From contig NZ_QBUG01000001.1 in NCBI RefSeq assembly GCF_003058225.1, positions 1,054,001 through 1,118,000 on the forward strand: a stretch of DNA of 64,000 nt, written 5' to 3'. Shown here in pieces: positions 18,879 through 28,162 of this stretch. How positions within the stretch are numbered: position 1 is the first letter of the stretch; each line of letters opens with the position of its first letter. The notes below the pieces were generated by a model. The model made no database searches, was not told the origin of the DNA, and saw nothing but the letters and a program-made list of their open reading frames with translations. The stretch comes from Promicromonospora sp. AC04. GTDB taxonomy: Bacteria > Actinomycetota > Actinomycetes > Actinomycetales > Cellulomonadaceae. A program made the translations under genes and the position numbers.

Positions 18879-20342
18879 TCACTGGCCGCTGGACCGCTCT
18901 TCGAGCACCACACGGACCTCGCGCTCCTCGTCCCCGGAGCGCACCTGCAGCGTCACCGGGTCACCGGGTGCCTTGGCGCGGATCGCGACGATGAGCTCGT
19001 CGGCCACCGACACGGGGCGGCCGTCGATCGAGAGGATCACGTCACCGGGCTCCACGCCCGCCTGGTCGGCGGGACCGTCCGGCGTGACCGCGGGCGTGCC
19101 CTGCTGCGCCTCCTCGGACACCTGGACGCCCTCGCCCTGGTAGGAGGGGTCCAGCAGCACGCCGATGATCGGGAACGTGGCCGTACCGGTCTCGATGAGC
19201 TGCTCGGCGGTGTGCCGCGCCTGGTTGGACGGGATGGCGAAGCCGAGGCCGATGTTGCCCGTGGCCGTCGTGGTGCCGGGGCCCTGCGCGATGGCCGAGT
19301 TGATGCCGATCACCTCGCCCGCCGAGTTCACGAGCGGGCCGCCGGAGTTGCCGGGGTTGATGGCGGCGTCCGTCTGGATGGCGTCGATGAACGCCGCCTC
19401 CGCCGCCTCCCCCGCCTTCACGGGACGGTGCAGCGCACTGACGATCCCCGTGGTGACCGTGGCCTCCAGGCCGAGCGGCGAGCCGACGGCGAGCACGGAG
19501 TCGCCCACCACCACGTCGTCGGAGTCGCCCAGCACGAGCGGCTCCAGACCCGTCTCCTCGACCCGGATGACGGCGAGGTCGTAGTCCGGCGTCGCGCCCA
19601 CCAGCTCGGCGGGCTGCTCGTGCCCGTCGGAGAAGGTGACGGTCACGTCAGCCCCCGACGCCGCCTCGGCGACCACGTGGTTGTTCGTGAGGATGTAGCC
19701 CTCGGCCTTGAGGATCATGCCGGACCCGGTTGCCACACCCTGCTCGGCCCGCACCTCGATCGAGACCACGCTCGGCAGCGCGGCAGCGGCGATCGCCGCC
19801 ACCGAACCCTCGGGGCGCTGCACCTGGGTGGCGCCCGCCGCGGGCTCGGGCAGCGCGGCGTCCGCCGGGCGCGCCGTCTCGCGCGCGTCCAGCAGCGCGT
19901 AGGCGCCCACACCGCCGCCCGCACCCGCGAGCAGCCCCAGCAGCACGACGGCGGACACTGCGCCTGCGCCGAGCTTGCCCCGGCGCGACCGGGGGGCCTG
20001 GGCCGTCCCGTGGGGCGGCGTCGCGTGCGATGTCGCTGCGTGCGTTGTGGCTGTGTGCGGGTGCTCCGCAGGCGTACCCGGCACCTCCGGCCCGGCGGTG
20101 GCCGGCGCGGGCACCGTGGTCAGGAAGCCCGACGTCGGAAGCTGCGCGGTCTGCTGCTCGGCCGGCTGCGCGGGAAGCTGCTCGGTCGGCTGCTCGGCGG
20201 CCGCGCCGTTCGCGGACCCCTGCTCCGGCGCTCCGGCGGGGCCGGGCTCGGGCGTGGGAGCCGCGGCCGGGGTCGCCGGATCGTTCGCGGGGGGCACTGC
20301 TGCGCGCGGTGTGGGGGGCGCGAACGGGTTCTCGTCGGTCAT
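18879..20342 (-). CDS. HtrA/DegP-like membrane-anchored serine protease with PDZ domain
   Basis: Trypsin-fold protease handling misfolded envelope proteins; 487 residues. The N-terminal 150 residues are a disordered Pro/Ala/Glu-rich cytosolic region, then one membrane span (GAVSAVVLLGLLAGAGGGVG). The protease domain shows the triad as TNNHVVAEA (His), DYDLAVIRVE (Asp) and NPGNSGGPLVN (Ser). A C-terminal PDZ domain is visible around GVEPGDVILSIDGRPV. ATG 20342 overlaps the anti-sigma stop by four bases. The gene order sigE, anti-sigma, htrA, tatB equals the mycobacterial envelope-stress module, in which HtrA is a SigE-linked extracytoplasmic protease. Confidence 0.93.
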   Translation of the reverse strand: MTDENPFAPPTPRAAVPPANDPATPAAAPTPEPGPAGAPEQGSANGAAAEQPTEQLPAQPAEQQTAQLPTSGFLTTVPAPATAGPEVPGTPAEHPHTATTHAATSHATPPHGTAQAPRSRRGKLGAGAVSAVVLLGLLAGAGGGVGAYALLDARETARPADAALPEPAAGATQVQRPEGSVAAIAAAALPSVVSIEVRAEQGVATGSGMILKAEGYILTNNHVVAEAASGADVTVTFSDGHEQPAELVGATPDYDLAVIRVEETGLEPLVLGDSDDVVVGDSVLAVGSPLGLEATVTTGIVSALHRPVKAGEAAEAAFIDAIQTDAAINPGNSGGPLVNSAGEVIGINSAIAQGPGTTTATGNIGLGFAIPSNQARHTAEQLIETGTATFPIIGVLLDPSYQGEGVQVSEEAQQGTPAVTPDGPADQAGVEPGDVILSIDGRPVSVADELIVAIRAKAPGDPVTLQVRSGDEEREVRVVLEERSSGQ

Positions 20343-21277
20343 GGGCTTTCGATGGCTCCTGTCACGGTGTGCCACCCGCGGGCGATGCGGGGCAGGACCC
20401 CGGCATCGTAGCCATGCTCACCGAACGATGCCACGAGCTCGGTCAGCACCTCCTCCGGCGCGTCCGCGACGACGTCGACCACCATGTCGTCCGACTGCCA
20501 CGCCACGTGGGCGGGCTCGGTGGCGAGCACCTGGACGTCACCCACGGCGGTGCCGCTCTCGGCGAGCTGTCCCGGGCGTTCGCGGACCACCGCGTGGCCC
20601 GAGGGGCCGGTCAGGTCGATCTCCAGCGTCTGGCCCTGGTCGCCCACCAGGCGCATGGCCGAGATCGTGTACCCGTCGGGCAGGCCGGCGGGCGCCGCCC
20701 AGCCGTTGTCCGCGGCCCAGTCGAGCGCGGCGGACGTGCGCTGGCCGGGGGCGACGTCGAGCGTGGCGAGCACGTCCTGGCCGGCCGCTGCGGTGTCCGG
20801 GCCGGTGCGGCCGAGCATGGTCATGCTGGTCTGCGCGGAGAGCTGCGGGGACACCACCGGGACGTCGCCGAGCGTGAAGAGGGCGAGGCCCAGCACGCCG
20901 GCGCCACCAACACCGAGCGCGGCGATCCGGGCGGCCCTCCGACGGCGCGCCGGGCGGTCGAGCCGGCCGTCGAAGTCGTCGAACCCCGTCGGCCACACCG
21001 GGGCGGCCAGCGGGTCCGGCCCGAGGAACGGGCGGCGCAGCGGGTCATCGGAGGTGGGCGGGATGCTCGCCTGGAGCGCCATCAGGCGCGCGGTGAGGGC
21101 CGGGTCGGGCACCACGTCGGCGGCGGAGGAAAGCGCGCGGCGGGCCGCGCGGGCGGTGTCCAGCTCGCGGGCGCACAGGCGGCACATCGTCACGTGGGAG
21201 AGCGCCCGCTCGGTCTCCGCGGGCGAGAGCTGCCCGTCGGCCAGCGCGCTGATCAGGTCGCCGAGATGCCCGCTCAT
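20339..21277 (-). CDS. zinc-finger anti-sigma factor (RseA-like)
   Basis: Predicted membrane-spanning anti-sigma factor of the adjacent ECF sigma factor; 312 residues. The first 60 residues form the zinc-associated anti-sigma domain: [21 protein letters not shown] followed by HVTMCRLC, the HxxxCxxC ligand motif. A basic stretch ([14 protein letters not shown]) and one span ([18 protein letters not shown]) follow at about 125-150, with a large extracytoplasmic domain after. That domain is longer than in the classic mycobacterial RseA and contains MucB/RseB-like segments ([29 protein letters not shown]). ATG 21277 overlaps the sigma-factor stop by four bases, giving stoichiometric coupling. Confidence 0.88.
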   Translation of the reverse strand: MSGHLGDLISALADGQLSPAETERALSHVTMCRLCARELDTARAARRALSSAADVVPDPALTARLMALQASIPPTSDDPLRRPFLGPDPLAAPVWPTGFDDFDGRLDRPARRRRAARIAALGVGGAGVLGLALFTLGDVPVVSPQLSAQTSMTMLGRTGPDTAAAGQDVLATLDVAPGQRTSAALDWAADNGWAAPAGLPDGYTISAMRLVGDQGQTLEIDLTGPSGHAVVRERPGQLAESGTAVGDVQVLATEPAHVAWQSDDMVVDVVADAPEEVLTELVASFGEHGYDAGVLPRIARGWHTVTGAIESP

Positions 21278-21876
21278 CGCGCACCCCCGCGCGTCGGCGC
21301 CAGGTGCTCCAGCGCGTCGCGCAGCTGGGCGCGGGCCCGGTGGATGCGGGAGCGCACCGTGCCGAGCTTGACGCCGAGCGTCACGGCGATCTCCTCGTAG
21401 CTCAGGCCCTCGATGTCGCACAGCACGACGGCGGCGCGGTACTCGGGACGCAGTGCGTCGAGCGCCTTCTGCACGTCCTGGTCCAGGTTCGCGTGCTCGT
21501 AGCCGCGCTCCGGGCGGCCGAAGTCGCCGGTGTCGGCGACGTGGCCGTCGTCGTCGCCCATCGCCTCCATGCGGATGCGCTTCTTGCGGCGCGCCTGGTC
21601 GAGGAACAGGTTGGTGGTGATGCGGTGCAACCAGCCCTCGAACGTGCCCGGCGTGTAGCTGGACAGCGAGCGGAACACCCGGATGAAGGTCTCCTGCGTC
21701 AGGTCCTCGGCGTCCTGCTTGTTGCCGGTCAGACGGTAGGAGAGCCGGTAGACACGTGCCGAATGCTCGCGCACGATCTCTTCCCAGGTCGGCGGCTGCC
21801 AGGGCATGTCGACGGCGCCGGCCCCGGAAGGTACCGACGCGCTTGCGTCTGCTGCGCGAGTGCTCACAGAAGTCAT
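21274..21876 (-). CDS. sigE: ECF RNA polymerase sigma factor SigE
   Basis: Extracytoplasmic-function sigma factor controlling an envelope-stress regulon. Of 200 residues, region 2 is seen as [21 protein letters not shown] with [13 protein letters not shown] and [19 protein letters not shown]. Region 4 is [20 protein letters not shown] plus [20 protein letters not shown], the helix-turn-helix. The start ATG 21876 follows GAGAGGACG; the frame is open upstream, but homology and the ribosome-binding site favour this start. It is divergent from an O-methyltransferase gene with 98 bases between, exactly the layout of the mycobacterial sigE locus. It is probably autoregulated, which I infer from family behaviour rather than from a visible promoter. 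Confidence 0.95.
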   Translation of the reverse strand: MTSVSTRAADASASVPSGAGAVDMPWQPPTWEEIVREHSARVYRLSYRLTGNKQDAEDLTQETFIRVFRSLSSYTPGTFEGWLHRITTNLFLDQARRKKRIRMEAMGDDDGHVADTGDFGRPERGYEHANLDQDVQKALDALRPEYRAAVVLCDIEGLSYEEIAVTLGVKLGTVRSRIHRARAQLRDALEHLAPTRGGAR

Positions 21877-21974
21877 CGTCCTCTCAACGCACGTGGAAGC
21901 CCAGGCGTTCCCACTGCCTGTACCCTGACGCCGCACGTGATGCACACATCTGAACAGGTCCAGCGGAGGAACCC

Positions 21975-22625
21975 ATCAGTACAGCGGAGCCGTCCGGCCA
22001 CGGCAAGGTCGCGGCCTGGGTCTACAGCGAGGCCTTCGTCCCCGAGGACGAGGTGCTGCTGCGTGCCCGGGAACGCGCCTCGGAGCTGGGCTGCCCGGCC
22101 GTGCTGCCCGGCGTCGGTGCGGTGCTCCGGGTGCTGGCCGCCGCGACGAACGCGCATGCGGTGGTGGAGGTGGGAACGGGTGCCGGTGTCGCGGCGCTCT
22201 GGCTGTTGCGGGGTATGCCGTACGAGGGCCAGCTCACCACCATCGACCGGGAGGTGGAGCACCAGCGGGCCGCGCGGACGGCGTTCGCGGAGGACGGCGT
22301 CGCCCCGCAGCGCACCCGGATCATTCCCGGACGGCCCGGTGACGTGCTGCCCCGCCTGGCGGACGGCGCCTACGACCTGGTGCTCGTGGCGAGTGACCCG
22401 CTCGGGTACCCCGAGTACGTGAACGAGGCCCTGCGGCTGCTGCGACCCGGCGGCGTGCTCGCCGTCGACGGGGCGCTGCTGCGGGACCGGGTGGCGGACC
22501 CCGCCCGCCGGGACGAGCTCACCACTGTCGTGCGCGAGGTGGGCCGGACGCTGCGGAACGACGAGCGGGTGCTGCCTGCCATGCTGCCGAGCGGGGACGG
22601 GCTGCTGCTGGCCGTCCGTCGCTGA
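21975..22625 (+). CDS. SAM-dependent O-methyltransferase, apparent ATC start codon
   Basis: O-methyltransferase family 3-like protein, about 216 residues. The SAM site is [18 protein letters not shown], followed by LTTIDRE and later [17 protein letters not shown] and [14 protein letters not shown]. The frame is closed upstream by TGA at 21951. Between it and the first standard start (GTG 22053) there is no ATG, GTG or TTG, yet residues [16 protein letters not shown] upstream of that GTG look like the normal N-terminal helices of the family. GGAGG at 21965-21969 sits five bases before ATC at 21975, so initiation at ATC is the best reading. The alternative is a shorter protein from 22053 or a base error. 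It is divergent from sigE; the substrate is unknown. Confidence 0.85.
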   Translation: MSTAEPSGHGKVAAWVYSEAFVPEDEVLLRARERASELGCPAVLPGVGAVLRVLAAATNAHAVVEVGTGAGVAALWLLRGMPYEGQLTTIDREVEHQRAARTAFAEDGVAPQRTRIIPGRPGDVLPRLADGAYDLVLVASDPLGYPEYVNEALRLLRPGGVLAVDGALLRDRVADPARRDELTTVVREVGRTLRNDERVLPAMLPSGDGLLLAVRR

Positions 22626-22687
22626 CCCGCCGAGAGGCCGGTTCCCGCGACGGACGGCCGCCGCAAAGCTTTTGATCTGCCTCTGGC

Positions 22688-22855
22688 TCAGCCGACGACG
22701 GTCTGGAGAGCGTCGCCGAGCTCGCTGGCCTCGGTCGCGTTGAGCTCGACGACGAGCCGACCGCCGCCCTCGAGCGGCACACGCATGACGATGCCGCGCC
22801 CCTCCTTGGTGACCTCGAGCGGTCCGTCACCCGTTCGCGGCTTCATCGCAGCCAT
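22688..22855 (-). CDS. DUF3117 family small protein
   Basis: A 55-residue conserved actinobacterial protein of unknown function. The sequence MAAMKPRTGDGPLEVTKEGR and the following RGIVMRVPLEGGGRLVVEL are nearly invariant in the family. ATG 22855 is chosen over an upstream in-frame start at 22870, as family members start MAAMKPRTG; GGGAGAG lies upstream. It stands alone between the convergent O-methyltransferase gene and folP (189 bases to the folP stop). A TAGAAT box near 22934 on the minus strand may be its -10. Confidence 0.92.
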   Translation of the reverse strand: MAAMKPRTGDGPLEVTKEGRGIVMRVPLEGGGRLVVELNATEASELGDALQTVVG

Positions 22856-23043
22856 GTGTGGCTCTCCCATTCCGTTGTCCGGTGTGTAGCAGCATTCATG
22901 ATCCCGGCGAACGCCGAGGGCACAGACCCATTCTAGTTCAAATGGCGCCCCTTACTTTCCACCCGCTAATTGGTCGTCCTTCGTCGGACCATGCGTCGGA
23001 TCAGGCACGATCTGGGACGCAGCGCGAACGGAGCGCGGACGGA

Positions 23044-24015
23044 TCAGGCAAGACCGCGCAGCGCGGCGGCCGGCGGAGCCTCGTCGCGGACGGCCGCCAC
23101 GAGGTCGAGGACGCGACGCGTGGCGGTCACGTCGTGGGCACGGAAGACCCGTGCGCCCAGCCATGCGGCCACCGCCGTCGCGGCGAGCGTCCCCTCCAGG
23201 CGTTCCTCGGGCGGCAGGTCGAGCGTCTCCCCCACGAAGTCCTTGCGGGACAGCGCCATGAGCAGCGGGAACCCGAGCCCGGCCAGCACGCCCGTGCTGC
23301 GCAGCAGGTGCAGGGAGTGCCACGTGTTCTTGCCGAAGTCGTGGGTCGGGTCCACGAGCACGGACTCGCGCGGCACGCCGCACGCCACTGCCCGCTCCGC
23401 GGCGGCCCGCAGGGTCGCCACGACGTCGGCCACCAGCCCGTCACGCGGGTCACCGTCGCGTGCCCCTGGGTACTCCACCCGGTACGGGTCCGTGCGCGGC
23501 ACGGCTCCCCCCGTGTGCGAGCAGACGACGCCGACGCCGGCCGCGCCCGCCACCTCCACCAGGTCGGGGTCGTGCCCGGCCCAGGTGTCGTTGATCAGGT
23601 CCGCGCCCGCGTCGATCGCCGCGCGGGCCACCCCCGCGCGCCAGGTGTCGACCGAGACCAGGAGGTCCGGCACGGCCCGCCGGACCTGCGCCACGAAGGG
23701 CACCACGCGCCGGATCTCCTCGGCCTCGTCCACCGGCGAACCGTTGCCGGCCCGCACGCCGCCGACGTCGAGGATCTCGGCGCCGTCCGCGAACGCGCGC
23801 TCCGCGGCGGCCAGCGCCGCGGCGTCGTCCGGCACCCGGGCGGGGGCGTAGAACGAGTCGGTGGTGCGGTTCAGCACCGCCATCACGACGGGGCGCACCG
23901 CGCGCCCGTCCACCCCCACCTCGCGCCCGCGCAGGACCAGCGGCGCGGACGCCACCGGGACCGCAGGCTCTGGAGCTGCCGGAACCGTCACCTCGGGGAC
24001 GTCCGGACCGTCCAC
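23044..24015 (-). CDS. folP2: dihydropteroate synthase-like protein, FolP2 type
   Basis: TIM-barrel protein of the dihydropteroate synthase family, 323 residues. Family landmarks are present but altered: VVMAVLNRTTDSFYAPAR in place of the usual N-x-T-PDSFSDGG, ILDVGGVRAGNG in place of DxGGESTRPG, LINDTWAGHDP for the INDVSG loop, and LMALSRKDFVGETL for GxSRK. Such changes are typical of the actinobacterial paralogue FolP2, which in mycobacteria is reported not to replace FolP1. So true folate activity is doubtful. The GTG start at 24015 abuts the TAG stop of the preceding LOG-like gene with no spacer. The neighbours (LOG-like gene, dapE, dapD) match the mycobacterial locus. Confidence 0.82.
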   Translation of the reverse strand: MDGPDVPEVTVPAAPEPAVPVASAPLVLRGREVGVDGRAVRPVVMAVLNRTTDSFYAPARVPDDAAALAAAERAFADGAEILDVGGVRAGNGSPVDEAEEIRRVVPFVAQVRRAVPDLLVSVDTWRAGVARAAIDAGADLINDTWAGHDPDLVEVAGAAGVGVVCSHTGGAVPRTDPYRVEYPGARDGDPRDGLVADVVATLRAAAERAVACGVPRESVLVDPTHDFGKNTWHSLHLLRSTGVLAGLGFPLLMALSRKDFVGETLDLPPEERLEGTLAATAVAAWLGARVFRAHDVTATRRVLDLVAAVRDEAPPAAALRGLA

Positions 24016-24870
24016 CTACGCGCCGCCCGAGGCGGCCCGCAGCCCGGTCCCGACCGCCGCCGCTTCCTCGGCGGCACGCCCCGCGGACGCCGCCGCCTGC
24101 AGCGCGGCCTGCTCCGCCGCGATCTGGCTGGCCCGGTCGACGACGTGCCGCACCGCCTCGGCGGGGTCGTCGGTGAGGTAGATGATGTCGAGGTCGGCCT
24201 GGCTGATGGCGCCGTGCGCCAGTGCTGTCGACCGGATCCACTCCAGGAGGCCGCCCCAGTAGTCCTTACCGACCAGGACGATCGGGAACTGGGTCACCTT
24301 GTGCGTCTGAACCAGAGTGACGGCTTCGAAGAGCTCGTCGAAGGTGCCGAATCCTCCAGGCATCACGATGAATCCCTGTGCGTACTTCAGGAACATCGTC
24401 TTTCGCGCGAAGAAGTACCGGAAGTTGATACCGAGATTGACGTACTCGTTGACACCCTGTTCGAAGGGCAGCTCGATACCGAGACCGACGGAGGTGCCGC
24501 CCGCCTCGGCGGCGCCCTTGTTCGCGGCCTCCATGACGCCGGGCCCGCCACCCGTGATGACGGCGTACCCGGCCTCGACCAGGAGCCGGCCCACGGTCTC
24601 CCCCGCGGCGTAGTCCTCGTGGTCCGGCTTGGTCCGTGCCGAGCCGAACACCGAGACCGCCTGGCCGAGCTCTGCCAGCGCGCCGAAACCCTCCACGAAC
24701 TCGCTCTGGATACGCATCACGCGCCACGGGTCCAGGTGCAGCCAGTCCGTGTCCTGGTCCGACGCCAGGAGTCGCTGGTCCGTGGTGGTCCGCGGGATCT
24801 GGTTCCCGCGCAGCAGAACCGGACCTCGGCGGTACCCGCGGCCGGACTGTGGAATTCCGTCGTCGCTCAT
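24016..24870 (-). CDS. TIGR00730/LOG-family Rossmann-fold protein
   Basis: Lysine-decarboxylase-like (LOG) family protein of 284 residues; characterised members are cytokinin riboside 5'-monophosphate phosphoribohydrolases or nucleotide-5'-monophosphate nucleosidases. Visible motifs are AVSVFGSARTKPDH, ITGGGPGVMEAANKGAAEAG and MPGGFGTFDELFEAVTLVQT, the last carrying the PGGxGTxxE catalytic signature. A 50-residue N-terminal extension (IPRTTTDQRLLASDQDTDW) and an Ala-rich C-terminal tail of about 45 residues are typical of the actinobacterial form. Its stop is directly joined to the folP2 GTG. Function in this organism is unproven. Confidence 0.9.
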   Translation of the reverse strand: MSDDGIPQSGRGYRRGPVLLRGNQIPRTTTDQRLLASDQDTDWLHLDPWRVMRIQSEFVEGFGALAELGQAVSVFGSARTKPDHEDYAAGETVGRLLVEAGYAVITGGGPGVMEAANKGAAEAGGTSVGLGIELPFEQGVNEYVNLGINFRYFFARKTMFLKYAQGFIVMPGGFGTFDELFEAVTLVQTHKVTQFPIVLVGKDYWGGLLEWIRSTALAHGAISQADLDIIYLTDDPAEAVRHVVDRASQIAAEQAALQAAASAGRAAEEAAAVGTGLRAASGGA

Positions 24871-24879
24871 AGGACCAAA

Positions 24880-26004
24880 TTATCCGCCCAGCAGCCAGGC
24901 CCGCAGCGCGTCCCGGCACAGCGCGAGCTGCGCCACGGGCAGGTGCTCGTCGTCCTTGTGCGCGAGCAGGGGATCGCCCGGGCCGAAGTTCACCGCGGGC
25001 ACGCCCAGCTCGGCGAACCGGGCGACGTCGGTCCATCCGTACTTCGGCGCGGGCGCGCCACCGGTCGTGGCCAGCACCGACGCCACGAACTGGGCGGCAA
25101 GGGGGTCGTCGAGGCCCGGGCGCGCGCCGCCGGCGGCGTCGGTCACCTCGACGTCGAACCCCTCGAAGACCTCCCGCAGGTGCGCCTCGGCCTCGTCGAC
25201 GGAGCGCGACGGGGCGAACCGATAGTTCACCTCCACCGTGCACGCGTCCGGGATCACGTTGCCGGCGATGCCGCCCTCGATCCGCACGGCGTTGAGGCCC
25301 TCGCGGTAGACCAGGCCGTCGACCTCCACCTCGCACGGCTCGTAGGCCGCGAGCCGGTCGAGCACCGGGGCCACGGCGTGGATCGCGTTCTCGCCCGTCC
25401 ACGCCCGCGCCGAGTGCGCGGCCACGCCGTGCGTGCGCACCTCGATGCGCATGGTGCCGTTGCAGCCACCCTCGATCCCGGCGTCGGAGGGCTCCCCCAG
25501 GATCGCGAAGTCCCCGTGCAGGAGCTCGGGGTGGTTGCGCGCGAGACGGCCCAGGCCGTTGAGGGCCGAGTCGACCTCCTCGTGGTCGTAGAAGATCCAC
25601 GTCAGGTCGTGGGCCGGAGCGCTGCCGGGCGCGCCGAGCTCCACGGCGAGCGCGAGGGCGACCGCCACCCCGCCCAGCATGTCGACAGTGCCCCGGCCCC
25701 AGAGCACTGCGTCGTCGCCGGCGCCGACCAGCTGCGTCGGCAGGTTGTCCGCGATCGGGACGGTGTCGATGTGGCCGGCCACGACCACCCGCCGGTCCCT
25801 GCCCAGGTTCGTGCGGGCGACCAGGGCGTCGCCGTCGCGCAGCACCTCCAGGTGCGGGCACGCCCGCAGGACCGTCTCGATGGCGTCCGCCAGGGCCTTC
25901 TCGTCGCCGCTGACGGACGGGATGTCGCAGATGGTCCGGGTGAGAGCAACGAGGTCGGTCTTGCCGGACGGGTCGAGCAGAGTTGGGTCGATCACGGTGT
26001 CCAC
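24880..26004 (-). CDS. dapE: succinyl-diaminopimelate desuccinylase
   Basis: M20-type zinc hydrolase releasing LL-diaminopimelate from N-succinyl-LL-DAP in lysine and peptidoglycan-precursor synthesis. The 374 residues contain [15 protein letters not shown] (zinc ligand His-x-Asp), [31 protein letters not shown] (catalytic Glu), [20 protein letters not shown] and [12 protein letters not shown] near the C-terminus (last His ligand). The start is GTG 26004. It is divergent from dapD, whose product makes the preceding pathway intermediate, with only 42 bases between the starts. The two promoters must overlap, consistent with joint control. Confidence 0.95.
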   Translation of the reverse strand: MDTVIDPTLLDPSGKTDLVALTRTICDIPSVSGDEKALADAIETVLRACPHLEVLRDGDALVARTNLGRDRRVVVAGHIDTVPIADNLPTQLVGAGDDAVLWGRGTVDMLGGVAVALALAVELGAPGSAPAHDLTWIFYDHEEVDSALNGLGRLARNHPELLHGDFAILGEPSDAGIEGGCNGTMRIEVRTHGVAAHSARAWTGENAIHAVAPVLDRLAAYEPCEVEVDGLVYREGLNAVRIEGGIAGNVIPDACTVEVNYRFAPSRSVDEAEAHLREVFEGFDVEVTDAAGGARPGLDDPLAAQFVASVLATTGGAPAPKYGWTDVARFAELGVPAVNFGPGDPLLAHKDDEHLPVAQLALCRDALRAWLLGG

Positions 26005-26046
26005 AGGGCAACCCTAGGCGCTGGTCATGGCCGTTAGGCTGGAGTC

Positions 26047-26994
26047 ATGACGACCGCATGGGGTTTCGGCCTTGCCACGATCGCCGCCGACGGCACCACC
26101 CTCGACACCTGGTACCCGGCGCCCGCCCTCGGCGATGTTCCCGCTGGTGCCACCCCGCCGGAGGCGCTCACGGGGGCCACCGGCGCGGACGACGTGCGCG
26201 GCGTCCGGCTCGAGGTCGTGACCACGCAGATCGACCTCGCCGACCCGCCCAAGGACGTCCCGGACGCCTACCTGCGGCTCCACCTGCTGTCGGCCCGCCT
26301 GGTCCGCCCGCACGGGCTCAACATGGACGGGATCTTCGGCGCGCTGACGAACGTCGTCTGGACCAGCGCCGGCCCGTGCGCCGTCACCGGCTTCGAGGAG
26401 ACCCGCCTGCGGCTGCGGGCCCGCGGCCACGTCACGGTATTCGGCGTCGACAAGTTCCCGCGGATGGTCGACTACCTGATCCCGTCCGGCGTCCGCGTCG
26501 CCGACGCCGACCGGGTCCGCCTCGGCGCGTACCTCGCCCCCGGCACCACCGTGATGCACGAGGGCTTCGTCAACTTCAACGCGGGCACGCTCGGCGCGTC
26601 CATGGTCGAGGGCCGTATCTCGGCGGGCGTCACGGTGGGCGACGGGTCCGACGTCGGCGGTGGCGCCTCGATCATGGGCACCCTGTCCGGCGGGGGCAAG
26701 GAGGTGGTGTCGCTCGGCGAGCGGTGCCTCCTGGGCGCCAACGCGGGCCTCGGCATCCCCCTCGGCGACGACTGCGTGGTCGAGGCCGGTCTGTATCTCA
26801 CGGCGGGCACCAAGGTAACGGTGCTCGGCGCCGCGGCCGATCCGTACGGTGACGGAACCGCTCCCGTCAAGGCACGTGACCTCGCGGGCCGCAGCAACCT
26901 GCTGTTCCGGCGGAACTCCACCACGGGCGCCGTCGAGGTGCTGGACCGGACCGGCGTCGGGATCGAGCTGAACGACGTGCTGCACACGAACTGA
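26047..26994 (+). CDS. dapD: 2,3,4,5-tetrahydropyridine-2,6-dicarboxylate N-succinyltransferase
   Basis: Succinylates tetrahydrodipicolinate in the succinylase branch of diaminopimelate synthesis. The 315-residue actinobacterial form has an N-terminal domain, then a left-handed beta-helix read from the hexapeptide-like repeats [33 protein letters not shown] and [40 protein letters not shown] and the C-terminal region [13 protein letters not shown] follow. The glycine-rich [14 protein letters not shown] supports CoA binding. It is divergent from dapE with a 42-base intergenic region. No terminator is apparent downstream. Confidence 0.95.
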   Translation: MTTAWGFGLATIAADGTTLDTWYPAPALGDVPAGATPPEALTGATGADDVRGVRLEVVTTQIDLADPPKDVPDAYLRLHLLSARLVRPHGLNMDGIFGALTNVVWTSAGPCAVTGFEETRLRLRARGHVTVFGVDKFPRMVDYLIPSGVRVADADRVRLGAYLAPGTTVMHEGFVNFNAGTLGASMVEGRISAGVTVGDGSDVGGGASIMGTLSGGGKEVVSLGERCLLGANAGLGIPLGDDCVVEAGLYLTAGTKVTVLGAAADPYGDGTAPVKARDLAGRSNLLFRRNSTTGAVEVLDRTGVGIELNDVLHTN

Positions 26995-27078
26995 TGTGCG
27001 TAACCCGCTTGCACTACCCCTGACCAGGCGGATTACACTTTGCGGTCCTCCTGATTCCCCGGACTACAGGGAGCACGC

Positions 27079-28047
27079 ATGGCACTCCTGGCCCAGGCCG
27101 GCTCGCCGGGCCCGCCTCCGGTCGACGGCTCCGCGCCGCGAAGTCCGATGAGGCGTGCGCTCAAGTACGTCGTGGCCATCGGGACCGTGTGCGCGGTCGG
27201 GACGGTCGGCGTCGTCGTGGGGCTGAACCGGCTGACGGGCTCCGGGCCCGTCACCGAGCGCTGCACCGCCGTGCTCAACGACTCGGACTGGTACCTGTCC
27301 CCCGACCAGGCGGACAACGCGGCGCTCGTGGCGGGCACCTCGCTCGCGCGCGGCCTGCCGGCGCGGGCAGCGACGATCGGGCTGGCCACGGCCCTGCAGG
27401 AGTCGAAGCTCATCAACATCGAGCACGGCGACCGCGACTCGGTCGGGCTGTTCCAGCAGCGCCCGTCGCAGGGCTGGGGCACCGCCGAGGAGATCCTCGA
27501 CCCGGTGTACTCGACGAACGCCTTCTACGACGTGCTGGTGGAGGTCGAGGGGTACGAGGACATGGCGGTGACCGACGCCGCACAGACCGTGCAGCGCTCC
27601 GCCTACCCCGAGGCGTACGCGCAGCACGAGATGCGGTCGCGCGCCTGGGCCTCGGCCCTCACCGGCAACTCTCCCGGCGCCCTGTCCTGCGAGCTCGCTC
27701 CGGTGGCGGACGGCGATCAGCTCGCCCCCGACGCCGCCCGCGACGTCGTGGTGGGCCGCCTGGGCCGCGACCTCGGGCTCGCCCCCGCGACCGGCTCAGC
27801 GGACCCGAACCGGCAGGATCCGGCGTCGGCCACGGTGACCGTCGACGCCTCGCCGCTCACACCGGACGACCCCGCGCGCGGGGCCTGGGCCGTCGGCCAG
27901 TGGGCCGTCGCGACGGCCCACGCCACGCAGGCGATCGAGGTGCACCTGGGCGGGCAGGTGTGGCTCCGCGAGGAGGCCGCCTGGACCGAAGCCGAGACGC
28001 AGCTGAACCCGGGTGAGGTCCGCATCACGGTGGACACCGCCGAATAA
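27079..28047 (+). CDS. membrane-anchored lytic-transglycosylase-like protein
   Basis: A 322-residue protein with an N-terminal hydrophilic part, one membrane span (YVVAIGTVCAVGTVGVVVGL, about residues 33-52) and an extracytoplasmic region. Residues from about 95 read IGLATALQESKLINIEHGDR followed by DSVGLFQQRPSQGWG, which resembles the SLT-type catalytic Glu helix and the S.GLFQ motif of lytic transglycosylases. Related actinobacterial proteins are often left unnamed or mislabelled. The C-terminal third (from about 215) is a separate Thr/Asp-rich segment of unknown role. Peptidoglycan cleavage is therefore an inference. ATG 27079 follows CAGGGAG. It is convergent with the peptide ABC cluster, with a large palindrome between. 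Confidence 0.75.
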   Translation: MALLAQAGSPGPPPVDGSAPRSPMRRALKYVVAIGTVCAVGTVGVVVGLNRLTGSGPVTERCTAVLNDSDWYLSPDQADNAALVAGTSLARGLPARAATIGLATALQESKLINIEHGDRDSVGLFQQRPSQGWGTAEEILDPVYSTNAFYDVLVEVEGYEDMAVTDAAQTVQRSAYPEAYAQHEMRSRAWASALTGNSPGALSCELAPVADGDQLAPDAARDVVVGRLGRDLGLAPATGSADPNRQDPASATVTVDASPLTPDDPARGAWAVGQWAVATAHATQAIEVHLGGQVWLREEAAWTEAETQLNPGEVRITVDTAE

Positions 28048-28059
28048 CCACCCCCGGTG

Positions 28060-28160
28060 CGCCGAGGTAGAACTGTGGCGAGATGGAACCAGAGCGAAGT
28101 AGAACTGTGGCGCACCCGAGGGTGCGCCACAGTTCTACTTCGCCACGGTTCTCTTCGGCG
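28060..28160. repeat. nested inverted-repeat element, likely bidirectional terminator
   Basis: Between convergent genes. The inner inverted repeat has 24-base perfect arms (28094-28117 and 28120-28143) separated by two bases. An outer degenerate pair (28060-28080 and 28141-28160) repeats the same unit, so the sequence GTAGAACTGTGGCG or its complement occurs four times in 100 bases, one copy with two changes. The transcript could fold into one very long hairpin in either direction. It looks like an amplified repeat of the REP/BIME kind rather than a simple terminator. Confidence 0.75.
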
Positions 28161-28162
28161 GG

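Noticed and set aside
23044-24015. Reading folP as a sulfonamide-resistance gene
   Set aside because: It is in the conserved chromosomal FolP2 position with no mobile context, and its motifs differ from Sul enzymes.
24266-26011. A 581-codon minus-strand frame across dapE and the LOG-like gene
   Set aside because: It overlaps two well-supported genes in another frame; composition is shadow-like.
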